Below are positions 1-8,199 of a DNA stretch of 64,000 nucleotides, piece after piece (the stretch's first letter is position 1; the number at the start of each line of letters is the position of its first letter). A model generated the notes under the pieces. It was not told where the DNA came from and ran no database searches. It worked only from the letters and a program-made list of their open reading frames with translations. The stretch covers positions 62,001 to 126,000 of the forward strand of contig CAVOKW010000018.1 in assembly GCA_963696585.1 (NCBI GenBank), given 5' to 3'. The DNA is from Parvibaculum sp963696585 (GTDB lineage: Bacteria; Pseudomonadota; Alphaproteobacteria; Parvibaculales; Parvibaculaceae). The translations under genes were made by a program, and so were the position numbers.

Positions 1-1333
1 TGGTCATGGGATGATAGCCCTCGTCGATCATCGCCTTGGCGAAGTCGAGCGTTTCAACGCCTGTGCCTTTCAGGAAACGATCATCAAACAGCGCCTCATG
101 CATGCAAGGCCCTTCGAAGGGGGCTGACATGACATCCTTGAGCGAGGCGAGAATATAATTGGCATTGAGCACGGCATCTTCGGCGACGCGGCGCAGACCA
201 TCCGAGCCATGGCTCAGCATGTAGGAGAGCGCGCGCACATACATGCCCATCTGGCCATGGAAGGCGACCATGCGGCCAAAGGGGGTCTGGCCATCGGCCT
301 CTGCTGCGGCTTGCGACTCGACAAGCGCGAAACCATCCTTGCCATGCACGACATAAGGCAATGGCGCGAAGGGCGCGAGCGCCTCGGAGAGAACGACGGG
401 ACCGGCACCCGGCCCGCCACCGCCATGCGGCGTCGAGAAGGTCTTGTGCAGATTGATATGCATGGCATCGACGCCGAGATCACCCGGACGGACGCGACCA
501 ACAATGGCGTTGAAATTGGCACCATCGCAATAGAAGTAAGCGCCTGCCGCATGCACGGCATCGGCGATTTCGATGATGTCGCGCTCGAACAGGCCGCAGG
601 TATTGGGGTTGGTCAGCATGATGGCGGCGACATCGGGCCCGAGCTTGGCCTTGAAAGCGGCAAGATCAACGCGGCCTTGCGCCGTTGCCGGAATGGCATC
701 GACCTTGTAGCCGATCAAGGCAGCGGTTGCCGGATTTGTTCCGTGGGCGGATTCAGGCACCAGCACGCGATTGCGCGTGGCGTCTTCCCCACGGGCGCGC
801 AGCGCCGCACGAATGGCCATCATGCCGCAGAGCTCGCCATGAGCACCCGCCTTGGGCGAGAGCGCCACAGCGGGCATGCCGGTCAGCTCCTTCAGCCAAT
901 GGCTGAGCATATCCATCAGCTCCAGCGCGCCCTGCACGGTTTTCACAGGCTGCAAGGGATGCACATCGCCAAAGCCCGGCAGCCGCGCCATTTTTTCGTT
1001 GAGGCGCGGATTGTGCTTCATGGTGCAGGAACCGAGCGGATAAAGCCCGGCATCGATCGAGAAGTTTTTTGACGAGAGCCGCACATAATGGCGAACGACC
1101 TCAGGCTCGGAGAGACCGGGCAGGCCGATGTCGCCCTGACGCGCAAGGGTGCCGAGGCGCGGCGTGAAAGCGGCGGGCTCGTCAAAATCAACGCCGCAAG
1201 CGCCCGGATTGTCGCGTTCGAAAATCAACGGCTCTTCAAGCTGAAGCGCGCGATTGCCGGTGAAGGTCGGGCTATCAACAGCGCCGGTGATGCCTGTGCC
1301 TGTGGAGCGACCCTGCTTGTTCATGCTGCTCAT
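1..1333 (-). CDS. gcvPB: Glycine dehydrogenase (decarboxylating) subunit 2, 3' end cut by the window edge
   Basis: This is the C-terminal subunit of the two-subunit P-protein of the glycine cleavage system. P-protein decarboxylates glycine with PLP and passes the aminomethyl group to lipoyl-GcvH. The frame is open for 444 codons and runs off the left edge, so the last part is missing. The PLP-binding segment HINLHKTFSTPHGGGGPGAG is present, with the lysine near residue 297. The ATG (1331-1333) overlaps the gcvPA stop in an ATGA arrangement, so the two subunits are probably translationally coupled. It is the last gene I can see of gcvT-gcvH-gcvPA-gcvPB and should be controlled by the glycine riboswitch upstream of gcvT. 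Family assignment is secure. Confidence 0.95.
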   Translation of the reverse strand, partial: MSSMNKQGRSTGTGITGAVDSPTFTGNRALQLEEPLIFERDNPGACGVDFDEPAAFTPRLGTLARQGDIGLPGLSEPEVVRHYVRLSSKNFSIDAGLYPLGSCTMKHNPRLNEKMARLPGFGDVHPLQPVKTVQGALELMDMLSHWLKELTGMPAVALSPKAGAHGELCGMMAIRAALRARGEDATRNRVLVPESAHGTNPATAALIGYKVDAIPATAQGRVDLAAFKAKLGPDVAAIMLTNPNTCGLFERDIIEIADAVHAAGAYFYCDGANFNAIVGRVRPGDLGVDAMHINLHKTFSTPHGGGGPGAGPVVLSEALAPFAPLPYVVHGKDGFALVESQAAAEADGQTPFGRMVAFHGQMGMYVRALSYMLSHGSDGLRRVAEDAVLNANYILASLKDVMSAPFEGPCMHEALFDDRFLKGTGVETLDFAKAMIDEGYHPMT

Positions 1334-2694
1334 GCCAGCACCTCCTTCAGCGCTGCGGCAAAGCAGGCGCGATCACTTGGCGTATTGATTTCAGTTGAAG
1401 CGACGATCAGCAGATTTTCAACGCTGGCGTCGCCGGGCAGAAGACGCGAGGCCGGGACACCGGCAATGACGCCGCGATCGACCAGCGCATCGACAACAAG
1501 GGCGGCTGACTTTGGCAGCGCAATCGTGAACTCGTTGAAGAATGTCTCGTTCAAGAGTTTCACGCCTGGCACGTCTGAGAGTTTGTTTGCCAAATCCACA
1601 GCATTGGCGTGATTGATGCGGGCGAGACGCTTGAAACCTTCCTCGCCCAGAAGCGAGAGATGGATGGTGAAGGCGAGCGAACAGAGACCGGAATTGGTGC
1701 AGATATTGGAGGTCGCCTTTTCGCGGCGGATATGCTGCTCACGGGTTGAAAGCGTCAGCACGAAGCCGCGCTTGCCCTGCGCATCGACAGTCAAGCCGCA
1801 GAGGCGGCCCGGCATCTGGCGGACATATTTCTGGCGCGTGGCAAAGAGGCCGACATAAGGCCCGCCGAAATTGAGGCCGTTGCCAATGGACTGGCCTTCG
1901 GCAACGACAATGTCGGCCCCCATCTCACCGGGCGGCGTGACGAGGCCGAGCGAGACGACTTCCGTGACGACGGCGATGAGCAAGGCGCCCTTGGCATGCG
2001 CTGCATCGGCAATGGCGCAGAGATCCTGCAAGCCGCCAAAGACGCCGGGTGTCTGGATGACAACGCAGCTTGTCTCGGCATCAATGCGCGAAATGATGTC
2101 TTCCACCTTGCCGGGAATGGCAGGCGGCAGCGCATCAATCGTGTCGCCTGCAAAGTCGGAAAGGTTTTCGACAACGGCGCGATATTGCGGATGCAAGGTG
2201 CCCGACAGAATGGCCTTGCGCCGCCTGGTGATGCGATGGGCCATGAGAACGGCTTCGCCGCAGCCCGTCGAGCCGTCATACATGGAGGCATTTGCCACAT
2301 CCATGCCGGTGAGCATGGCGACCTGCGACTGGAACTCGAAAAGATATTGCAGCGTGCCTTGCGTGACTTCCGGCTGATAGGGCGTGTAGGAGGTCAGAAA
2401 CTCCGAACGCTGGATCAGATGATCAACCGCCGAGGGCACATGGTGGCGATAGGCACCCGCCCCGACAAAGAAGGGGACCGATCCCGCCGACACATTCTTG
2501 GCCGCCATGCGCGAGAGCAGACGATCCACCTCCAGCTCACCCTGACGGGTTGGCAGATCGACCGGTCCGTCGAGCCGCGCATGTGCGGGCACGTCGCGGA
2601 AAAGATCATCGACCGATTTGACGCCGGGCAGGCTTGCGCCAATGACGGCCATCATGTCGGTGCGATCAGCATCTGTCAGGGGGAGATAACGCAT
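1330..2694 (-). CDS. gcvPA: Glycine dehydrogenase (decarboxylating) subunit 1
   Basis: This is the N-terminal subunit of the split P-protein (454 aa, normal for GcvPA), which works with GcvPB in glycine decarboxylation. The family start region (MRYLPLTDADR, then the SVPFFVGAGAYRHHVP segment near residue 70) fixes the ATG at 2694. An upstream in-frame extension to 2757 reads through a palindromic repeat and is unlikely to be translated. The gene follows gcvH after about 70 nt that contain this REP-like palindrome, and it overlaps gcvPB by 4 nt. Many Hyphomicrobiales encode a single fused GcvP, so the split form is a useful taxonomic marker. Confidence 0.95.
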   Translation of the reverse strand: MRYLPLTDADRTDMMAVIGASLPGVKSVDDLFRDVPAHARLDGPVDLPTRQGELEVDRLLSRMAAKNVSAGSVPFFVGAGAYRHHVPSAVDHLIQRSEFLTSYTPYQPEVTQGTLQYLFEFQSQVAMLTGMDVANASMYDGSTGCGEAVLMAHRITRRRKAILSGTLHPQYRAVVENLSDFAGDTIDALPPAIPGKVEDIISRIDAETSCVVIQTPGVFGGLQDLCAIADAAHAKGALLIAVVTEVVSLGLVTPPGEMGADIVVAEGQSIGNGLNFGGPYVGLFATRQKYVRQMPGRLCGLTVDAQGKRGFVLTLSTREQHIRREKATSNICTNSGLCSLAFTIHLSLLGEEGFKRLARINHANAVDLANKLSDVPGVKLLNETFFNEFTIALPKSAALVVDALVDRGVIAGVPASRLLPGDASVENLLIVASTEINTPSDRACFAAALKEVLA

Positions 2695-2733
2695 GGAAAG
2701 GACCTGTGGTTCGGGTTCGGACTGGCAGGGATG

Positions 2734-2757
2734 GATGGCCCGACTGAAGCGGGCCAT
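2734..2757. repeat. REP-like palindrome between gcvH and gcvPA
   Basis: The imperfect palindrome ATGGCCCG-actgaa-GCGGGCCAT lies in the gcvH-gcvPA gap. The same core (a C/G-rich arm, a CTGAAG-type loop, the opposite arm, then CATGAC or CATGCC) recurs at 8038, about 10390, 26137 and 26410. It is therefore a dispersed element of this genome rather than a gcv-specific signal. It could form a hairpin in the gcv mRNA and affect stability or relative expression of the downstream genes. Confidence 0.7.
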
Positions 2758-2764
2758 GCCCGAT

Positions 2765-3142
2765 TCATGAGAGTCCCGCGATGAAGGACTGATAGGATTC
2801 TTCGTCCATGAGCTTATCGAGTTCGCTCATGTCATCCATTTTCATCTTGATGAACCAGCCCGCCCCCATGGCGTCTTCATTGACGCCTGCGGGTGTGCCG
2901 TCGAGATCTTCATTGACTTCGATCACTTCGCCGCTGACCGGGGCATAGACTTCGCTCGCCGCCTTGACGCTTTCGACAACGGCGGCTTCGTCGCCCGCCG
3001 CAATCGCCTTGCCGACTTCCGGCAGCTCGACATAGACCACATCGCCCAATTGTTCCTGGGCATAGTCGGTGATGCCGACGGTAGCGATGTCGCCTTCGAC
3101 ACGCACCCATTCATGCTGATCGGTGTAACGGATTTCGCTCAT
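2765..3142 (-). CDS. gcvH: Glycine cleavage system H protein (lipoyl carrier)
   Basis: GcvH carries the aminomethyl group between P-, T- and L-proteins on a lipoyl-lysine. The 125-aa length is typical. The lipoylation motif ESVKAASEVYAPVSGEV is intact with the acceptor at K60, and the C-terminal GWFIKMK-type segment is present. It sits 50 nt downstream of gcvT in the riboswitch-controlled operon. No lipoate ligase or synthase gene is nearby. Confidence 0.97.
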   Translation of the reverse strand: MSEIRYTDQHEWVRVEGDIATVGITDYAQEQLGDVVYVELPEVGKAIAAGDEAAVVESVKAASEVYAPVSGEVIEVNEDLDGTPAGVNEDAMGAGWFIKMKMDDMSELDKLMDEESYQSFIAGLS

Positions 3143-3192
3143 GTTCAGTTCCCCTGGTGACTCAGTCTCAGTGGCGTTTCAGGCGGCCCGAT

Positions 3193-4338
3193 TTATTTGG
3201 GTTTGTGAAATCGCTTTTCGATGAATGGCATGTTGACGATGACGGCCGGGCGATCCTTGCCACGGACCGCGAGGAATATTTTTGTGCCGGGGGCGGCATA
3301 TTTCGCGTCGATATAGCCCATGGCGATGGGGCCGCCGACGCTGGGGCCATAGCCACCGCTGGTGATGTTGCCAAGCACCTTGCCATCGGCATCGGCAATG
3401 CCTGTGCCTTCGCGCGCGGGGGCCTTGCCTTCGGGCAGAATGCCGACGCGCTTGCGCTCCACCCCCTTGGCGATTTGCTGCTGGATGATGGCAGCGCCGG
3501 GAAAGCCGCCCTCGGTGCGGCGGCGCTTGGAGATCGACCAGAGCAGGCCCGCTTCAACGGGGGTTGTCTGATGATTGATGTCGTGACCATAGAGGCAGAG
3601 ACCCGCCTCCAGGCGCAGCGAGTCACGCGCGCCAAGGCCGATGGGCGCCACATCGGGAAGGGCCAGGAGGATTCTGGCGAAGGCGACAGCGTCTTTTTCC
3701 GGCACCGAGATTTCATAGCCATCTTCGCCGGTATAGCCCGAGCGGCTGACGAGACAGGCGAGACCCGCCACATCCATGGCGCGCGCCGTCATGAAGGTCA
3801 TGTCGGCGGCGGCTGGCGCGAGCGTGGCAAAAGCGGCAACGGCTTTGGGGCCCTGAAGGGCGATGAGGGCGCGATCCTCGATGACGTTGAGCTTTATGCC
3901 CTTGGGAAGATGAGACGCGATATGGGTATAGTCATCCTCCTTGCAGCCGGCGTTGACGATGATGAAAAGCGAGTTGGCGCGCTCAGGCTCGGCCGGACGC
4001 GTGACCATGAGGTCATCCAGCATGCCGCCCTTGGCGTTGAGAAGTTGGGTATAGCGGATGGCCCCCGGCGCGAGCGCCAGAATGTCGCCCGGCACGAGCG
4101 TTTCGAGAAAGCGGGCGACGGTTTCAAAATCCGGCCCTTCGATCCAGGCCTGCCCCATATGCGAGACATCAAAGAGACCCGCTTTTTCGCGCGTGTGGAG
4201 ATGCTCGTTCAGCACGCCCATGGGATATTGCACGGGCATGTCATAGCCCGCGAAGGGCACCATTTTGGCGCCAAGTTCGATGTGGAGCGCATGAAGCGGC
4301 GTGATTTTGAGATCGTCTTTGTGGGCGGGCTCTGACAT
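3193..4338 (-). CDS. gcvT: Aminomethyltransferase (glycine cleavage T protein)
   Basis: T-protein transfers the methylene group from aminomethyl-lipoyl-GcvH to tetrahydrofolate and releases ammonia. From the ATG at 4338 (MSEPAHKDDLKITPLHALH) the product is 381 aa, close to the usual length. Recognisable family segments are VPFAGYDMPVQYP, LFDVSHMGQ, SRSGYTGEDGYEI and GARDSLRLEAGLCLYGHDI. The frame stays open upstream to 4455, but that part lies inside the riboswitch, so the ATG just downstream of the aptamers is preferred. It is the first gene of the gcv operon. Confidence 0.96.
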   Translation of the reverse strand: MSEPAHKDDLKITPLHALHIELGAKMVPFAGYDMPVQYPMGVLNEHLHTREKAGLFDVSHMGQAWIEGPDFETVARFLETLVPGDILALAPGAIRYTQLLNAKGGMLDDLMVTRPAEPERANSLFIIVNAGCKEDDYTHIASHLPKGIKLNVIEDRALIALQGPKAVAAFATLAPAAADMTFMTARAMDVAGLACLVSRSGYTGEDGYEISVPEKDAVAFARILLALPDVAPIGLGARDSLRLEAGLCLYGHDINHQTTPVEAGLLWSISKRRRTEGGFPGAAIIQQQIAKGVERKRVGILPEGKAPAREGTGIADADGKVLGNITSGGYGPSVGGPIAMGYIDAKYAAPGTKIFLAVRGKDRPAVIVNMPFIEKRFHKPK

Positions 4339-4423
4339 CAAGGTTCCTGTCCGCCCAACTGCTGGACGACGCGCGACTCGTGGTGGTCCGCTATCCAAAA
4401 GCCGGAATGGCTGATCGATAGCG

Positions 4424-4625
4424 CCCCCTCTGTCGCGGAACCTGAGAGATTTCAAGGGTGGCCGAAACCTGCCCTCTTACGCCCGTCGGTGAGGCAGGCC
4501 ATGAGCCTGACTACTTTCCAGAGATTCATCCCCCTGCGGTCCGGTTGCCTGAGAGTTTCCGGGGCGGTTGCTCCTTCGGCGCTGTGGTCAGGCGAGCCTG
4601 CCACAGACTCTCCCGCAGGGATCAT
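4424..4625 (-). promoter_or_regulatory. Tandem glycine riboswitch upstream of gcvT
   Basis: On the minus strand this leader shows the two-aptamer glycine riboswitch pattern. Aptamer 1 is closed by complementary CCCTGCGG and CCGCAGGG arms and carries GGGAGAGTCTG, then GCCGAAGGAGCAA and AACTCTCAGGCAA. A short linker follows, then aptamer 2 with ATCTCTGGAAAG, a variable stem, and AAATCTCTCAGGTTCCGCGACAGAGGG. The aptamers end about 85 nt before the gcvT ATG, leaving room for an expression platform. In this class glycine binding normally turns on the gcv operon. Boundaries are good to within a few bases; the platform mechanism is not resolved by eye. Confidence 0.93.
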
Positions 4626-4745
4626 CTGTATGTGAGGGTGATAATATGTGGCGGCAAGCCAGAGTCAACGCTGGCTCTGCGCCTGCCGTCCATGCGCCGC
4701 AGTTATCCACGGAAATCGGCAAAAAAGGGGCTATGGCGCGCTATT

Positions 4746-5369
4746 TCAGCGGATCGGAACGCGCGGCACCTTGCGATTATAGTCAAGCTGCTCGGGCGTG
4801 AGCTGGAAGCCGACGAGAATCTCGTAAATACGGCCATCGGCATCACCGCCATAGGGAATCTGCGTGCCCTCAATGGTTTTGAGGAACTGGACCTGACGGC
4901 TGGCGCCCTCAAAAACGAGCGGAACTTCATAAAGCTGCTTTTTGACCTTGGCGCCAAAGCGGCGCGTGACCGCGACAAAGGTGGTGACGGTCTGGGTGCG
5001 CGACTGGGCAGCGGGTCCGATTTCGGCGATGCCGTTAAAGGCAAGGTCCACGGAAATCGTCGACTCGCTCGCATTGTATTCGCATTTGGTGACGACCCTG
5101 GCGATTTCAGCGCGCAGGACGACATCGGTCAGATCCTTGCCGCGGCCATTGAACAGCGTCAGATGGTCGGTTCCGTTGAGCACGCCAACGGTCGGGCAAG
5201 GCCGATCCGTGGTGCCGCCCTCTTCTGTGGTGCTGCCTATGCCGATGGCGCTGAAGGCCTGCTCCGAGGTGCAGCCCGTGAGCGCCATGGCCGAAAGCAG
5301 AAGCGCCGCAAGGACCGGGCGCACGCGACGCGCGGGCAGGAAAGACGCTGTCTGAAACTGCATTGTCAT
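4746..5369 (-). CDS. Putative outer-membrane or periplasmic lipoprotein, function unknown
   Basis: The 207-aa product starts with a basic N-terminus, a hydrophobic stretch and a lipobox ending LTGC near residue 33, so it is probably a lipoprotein processed by signal peptidase II. The mature part is polar with no transmembrane segment and contains a PCPTVGVLNG segment. I do not recognise a named domain with certainty; it resembles conserved alphaproteobacterial lipoproteins of unknown function. It is upstream of, and codirectional with, the gcv operon but separated by about 400 nt and the riboswitch. It is divergent from ispH. An alternative ATG lies two codons downstream. Confidence 0.7.
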   Translation of the reverse strand: MTMQFQTASFLPARRVRPVLAALLLSAMALTGCTSEQAFSAIGIGSTTEEGGTTDRPCPTVGVLNGTDHLTLFNGRGKDLTDVVLRAEIARVVTKCEYNASESTISVDLAFNGIAEIGPAAQSRTQTVTTFVAVTRRFGAKVKKQLYEVPLVFEGASRQVQFLKTIEGTQIPYGGDADGRIYEILVGFQLTPEQLDYNRKVPRVPIR

Positions 5370-5447
5370 GTCACTTGTTCCGGGTGATGTCGGCTTGGGG
5401 GTGAGGAGGCGCTGAGGCGAGGTTCTTGTCCGGTTGGGCCGGTTTTC

Positions 5448-5476
5448 TTGACATTCCCGGACAGGGCCTTTCTATA
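5448..5476 (+). promoter_or_regulatory. Probable sigma-70 promoter of ispH-thrB-rnhA
   Basis: A perfect -35 hexamer TTGACA (5448-5453) is followed after 17 nt by TCTATA (5471-5476); TATATA two bases further is an alternative -10. Transcription would start near 5484, giving an ispH leader of about 165 nt. The region 5370-5648 has no other convincing gene. The leader contains a 7-codon ATG...TGA reading frame at about 5538-5561, which may be fortuitous. Confidence 0.6.
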
Positions 5477-5648
5477 TACCGCCACGGCCCGACGCGAAAG
5501 ACTTGACCTGCAATCTGATCGTGAAAGCCTTGCAATTCATGGGCTTAGGCAAGGCGTTTTGAAGGGTTCGGGCAGCGCGCAAACTCTAACGGAGTGTTCA
5601 CGCGGCGACAAGCGCGCGAACAGCGAGAGCGACGGGATCGAGCGGCAA

Positions 5649-6608
5649 ATGAGTGAGTCCAAGCCCCAGCTGACTTTGCTACTGGCGAGCCCCCGCGGCT
5701 TTTGCGCCGGGGTGGATCGCGCCATTCAGATTGTCGAAATGGCGATCGAAAAATATGGCGCCCCGGTCTATGTGCGTCACGAGATTGTGCATAATCGCTA
5801 TGTCGTGGAAGGGCTGGAGGCCAAGGGCGCGGTTTTCGTCGATGAACTTGATGAAGTACCTGCCGATGCGCCTGTGATTTTTTCCGCCCATGGTGTGCCA
5901 AAATCGGTGCCGACTGAGGCCAGGAACCGCAATCTCTTTTACCTCGATGCGACCTGCCCGCTGGTTTCCAAAGTGCATGTGGAAGCCGGGCGACTGCATG
6001 CCATGGGACGTGAAATCATTCTGATCGGTCATGCCGGTCATCCCGAAGTCATCGGCACGATGGGACAACTGCCGGACGGTGCCGTCAAGCTCGTCGAAAC
6101 GGTGGCGGATGCGCGCGCGTTCACGCCCCGCGATCCGCAGGCCATTTCCTTTGTCACGCAGACGACGCTTTCCGTGGATGACACGGCCGAGATCGTTGCC
6201 GTGTTGCGCGCGCGTTTTCCCTCGATTGCGGGACCGCACAAGGAAGACATCTGCTATGCGACAACCAATCGGCAAGATGCGGTGAAGGCGATAGCGCCAC
6301 GCGCCGAAGCCATGCTTGTGATTGGCGCGCCGAACTCGTCAAACTCGATGCGACTTGTCGAAGTGGCCGAGCGCGCCGGATGCCGCTATGCGGCGCTGGT
6401 GCAGCGCGCCAGCGACATTGACTGGGCGGCTCTCGGCACGCCTGACACGATGGGCCTGACGGCGGGGGCGAGCGCGCCTGATGTGCTGGTCGATGAAGTC
6501 ATTGCGGCGCTGCGCGAACGGTTTGACATGACGCTGGAAGAGGTGACGGTGAGCCGGGAATCCGTGCAGTTCAAGCTGCCGCGCGCCTTGAGCGGCGAGG
6601 CGCGCTGA
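5649..6608 (+). CDS. ispH: 4-hydroxy-3-methylbut-2-enyl diphosphate reductase
   Basis: IspH is the last enzyme of the MEP isoprenoid pathway. It reduces HMBPP to IPP and DMAPP using a 4Fe-4S cluster. The three cluster cysteines are present at C19 (RGFCAGVDRA), C103 (DATCPLV) and C202 (DICYATTNRQ), as is the SSNSMRLVEVA segment. The ATG at 5649 gives 319 aa, the usual length. The frame extends upstream to 5448, but that stretch overlaps the promoter and is not family sequence. The stop overlaps the thrB start (TGATG), so translation is probably coupled. The ispH-thrB-rnhA order is common in Hyphomicrobiales. Confidence 0.97.
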   Translation: MSESKPQLTLLLASPRGFCAGVDRAIQIVEMAIEKYGAPVYVRHEIVHNRYVVEGLEAKGAVFVDELDEVPADAPVIFSAHGVPKSVPTEARNRNLFYLDATCPLVSKVHVEAGRLHAMGREIILIGHAGHPEVIGTMGQLPDGAVKLVETVADARAFTPRDPQAISFVTQTTLSVDDTAEIVAVLRARFPSIAGPHKEDICYATTNRQDAVKAIAPRAEAMLVIGAPNSSNSMRLVEVAERAGCRYAALVQRASDIDWAALGTPDTMGLTAGASAPDVLVDEVIAALRERFDMTLEEVTVSRESVQFKLPRALSGEAR

Positions 6609-7573
6609 TGGCTGTTTATACGGAAGTTGATGATGACGAGCTCAACGCCTTTGTCGCGCGTTATGACATTGGCAAGCTCCTGTCGTGCAAGGGCATTGCC
6701 GAAGGTGTCGAGAACTCGAACTTTCTGCTGCGCACGGAGAAGAATAATTACATTCTGACGCTTTATGAAAAGCGCGTGAATCCGGACGACCTGCCGTTTT
6801 TTCTCGGGCTGATGGATCATCTGGCGAGCAAGGGCATTGAATGCCCGACGCCCATTCATGACCGCGCCGGCGCGGCCTTGTCTCGGCTTGCCGGACGCCC
6901 CGCGGCGATGGTCAGTTTTCTCGATGGCGTTTCGGTGCGGCGGCCGATGCCGCGCCATTGCGCGGAAGTGGGCGAGGCGCTGGCCGCGTTTCATCTCGCC
7001 GGGCAGGATTTCGCCATCAGGCGGGCGAATGCACTCAATGTGCATGGCTGGCGGCCGCTCTATGAAGCGAGTGCCGCGCGTGCTGACGAAGTGGCGAGCG
7101 GCTTGCGCGAGGAGCTTGCCCGCGAGCTGGACATGCTGGAAGCGCAATGGCCCGATGATCTGCCATCGGGTGTCATTCATGCCGATCTCTTTCCGGATAA
7201 TGTGTTTTTTATCGGCGAGCGGCTCTCCGGCCTCATCGATTTCTATTTCGCCTGCAATGATGCCTTTGCCTATGACCTCGGCATCTGTCTCAATGCCTGG
7301 TGCTTTGAAGGCGATGGCGCATTCAACATCACCAAGGCGCGCGCCCTCTTGCAGGCCTATGCCGCCAAGCGTCCGCTGACAAAGGACGAGTTTGACGCCC
7401 TGCCCCTGCTGGCACGCGGCAGCGCCATGCGGTTTTTGCTGACACGGCTTTATGATTGGCTCAACACGCCGGTCGGGGCGCTGGTGAAACCCAAAAATCC
7501 GATTGAATATCTGCGCCGGTTGCGCTTCCACCGCGATGTGGCTTCGCCCTCGGCCTATGGCCTCGATCGATGA
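6608..7573 (+). CDS. thrB: Homoserine kinase (aminoglycoside-phosphotransferase fold)
   Basis: It phosphorylates homoserine in threonine biosynthesis. This is the APH-fold type of ThrB typical of alphaproteobacteria and pseudomonads, not the GHMP type of enteric bacteria. The 321-aa sequence shows the N-terminal GIAEGVENSNFLL segment, the catalytic loop HADLFPDNVF (D193, N198) and the metal-binding D211 in LIDFYFACND. It overlaps ispH by 1 nt and rnhA by 4 nt. Threonine synthase, the next step, is encoded at 15996-17402 on the other strand. Confidence 0.93.
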   Translation: MAVYTEVDDDELNAFVARYDIGKLLSCKGIAEGVENSNFLLRTEKNNYILTLYEKRVNPDDLPFFLGLMDHLASKGIECPTPIHDRAGAALSRLAGRPAAMVSFLDGVSVRRPMPRHCAEVGEALAAFHLAGQDFAIRRANALNVHGWRPLYEASAARADEVASGLREELARELDMLEAQWPDDLPSGVIHADLFPDNVFFIGERLSGLIDFYFACNDAFAYDLGICLNAWCFEGDGAFNITKARALLQAYAAKRPLTKDEFDALPLLARGSAMRFLLTRLYDWLNTPVGALVKPKNPIEYLRRLRFHRDVASPSAYGLDR

Positions 7574-8019
7574 GCCCTGACACGATCCATATTTATACCG
7601 ATGGCGCCTGCTCGGGAAATCCCGGTCCCGGCGGCTGGGGTGCCTTGTTGATTTACAAGGACAGGGAAAAAGAGATTTGCGGCGGCGAAGCGCTGACGAC
7701 GAATAATCGCATGGAGCTGATGGCCGCCATTCAGGCGCTGGAAGCGCTGAAACGCGCCGCGCCTGTTCGTCTGCATACGGATAGTGTTTATTTGCGCGAC
7801 GGCATTACCAAGTGGATCCATAACTGGAAGCGCAATGGCTGGCGCACGGCGGACAGGAAGCCGGTGAAGAATGCCGAACTGTGGCAAAGGCTGGAGCTGG
7901 CGCTCGCTTCCCATGACATCAGCTGGCATTGGGTGAAGGGCCATTCCGGCCATCCCGAGAATGAACGCGCCGACGCGCTTGCCCGGCAGGGCATGGCGCC
8001 CTATCTGCCGGGAAAGTGA
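7570..8019 (+). CDS. rnhA: Ribonuclease HI
   Basis: It hydrolyses the RNA strand of RNA:DNA hybrids. The 149-aa product carries all four metal-binding acids of the family: D11 in IYTDGACSGNPGPGGWG, E49 in NNRMELMAAI, D71 in LHTDSVY and D135 in NERADALAR. The substrate-binding segment WKRNGWRTADRKPVKN is present. It starts in an ATGA overlap with thrB and is last in the operon. It is followed by a cluster of palindromic repeats facing the convergent peroxiredoxin gene, which may also end transcription. Confidence 0.96.
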   Translation: MSPDTIHIYTDGACSGNPGPGGWGALLIYKDREKEICGGEALTTNNRMELMAAIQALEALKRAAPVRLHTDSVYLRDGITKWIHNWKRNGWRTADRKPVKNAELWQRLELALASHDISWHWVKGHSGHPENERADALARQGMAPYLPGK

Positions 8020-8037
8020 GTCCACAAGACTGGAGTC

Positions 8038-8193
8038 GTGGATGCCCCGCCTGAAGCGGGGCATGACGATTTTGATTCTCACATTGCTGTCAGCCCGGCC
8101 CTGAGCCGGGATCCATCGCTTCTCGAATTGGACCCCGGAACAAGTCGGGGGTGACAGGAAAGTTTAAGCGTCATTGCTTCGCTCGCAATGACG
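8038..8193. repeat. Cluster of four different REP-like palindromes
   Basis: The 180-nt gap between the convergent rnhA and peroxiredoxin genes is almost entirely palindromes. They are GATGCCCCGcctgaaGCGGGGCATGAC (8042-8066), AGCCCGGccctgaGCCGGGAT (8093-8112), a CCCCGG...CGGGG element (8132-8153) and GTCATTGCttcgctcGCAATGAC (8169-8191). The last belongs to a motif common in many alphaproteobacterial genomes. They could act as bidirectional terminators. The first type recurs at 2734 and around 26.1-26.4 kb. Confidence 0.75.
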
Positions 8194-8199
8194 ACAGAA

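Noticed and set aside
3157..4335. Long plus-strand open frame (392 codons) opposite gcvT
   Set aside because: It is antisense to a clear family protein, with low-complexity composition typical of GC-rich shadow frames.
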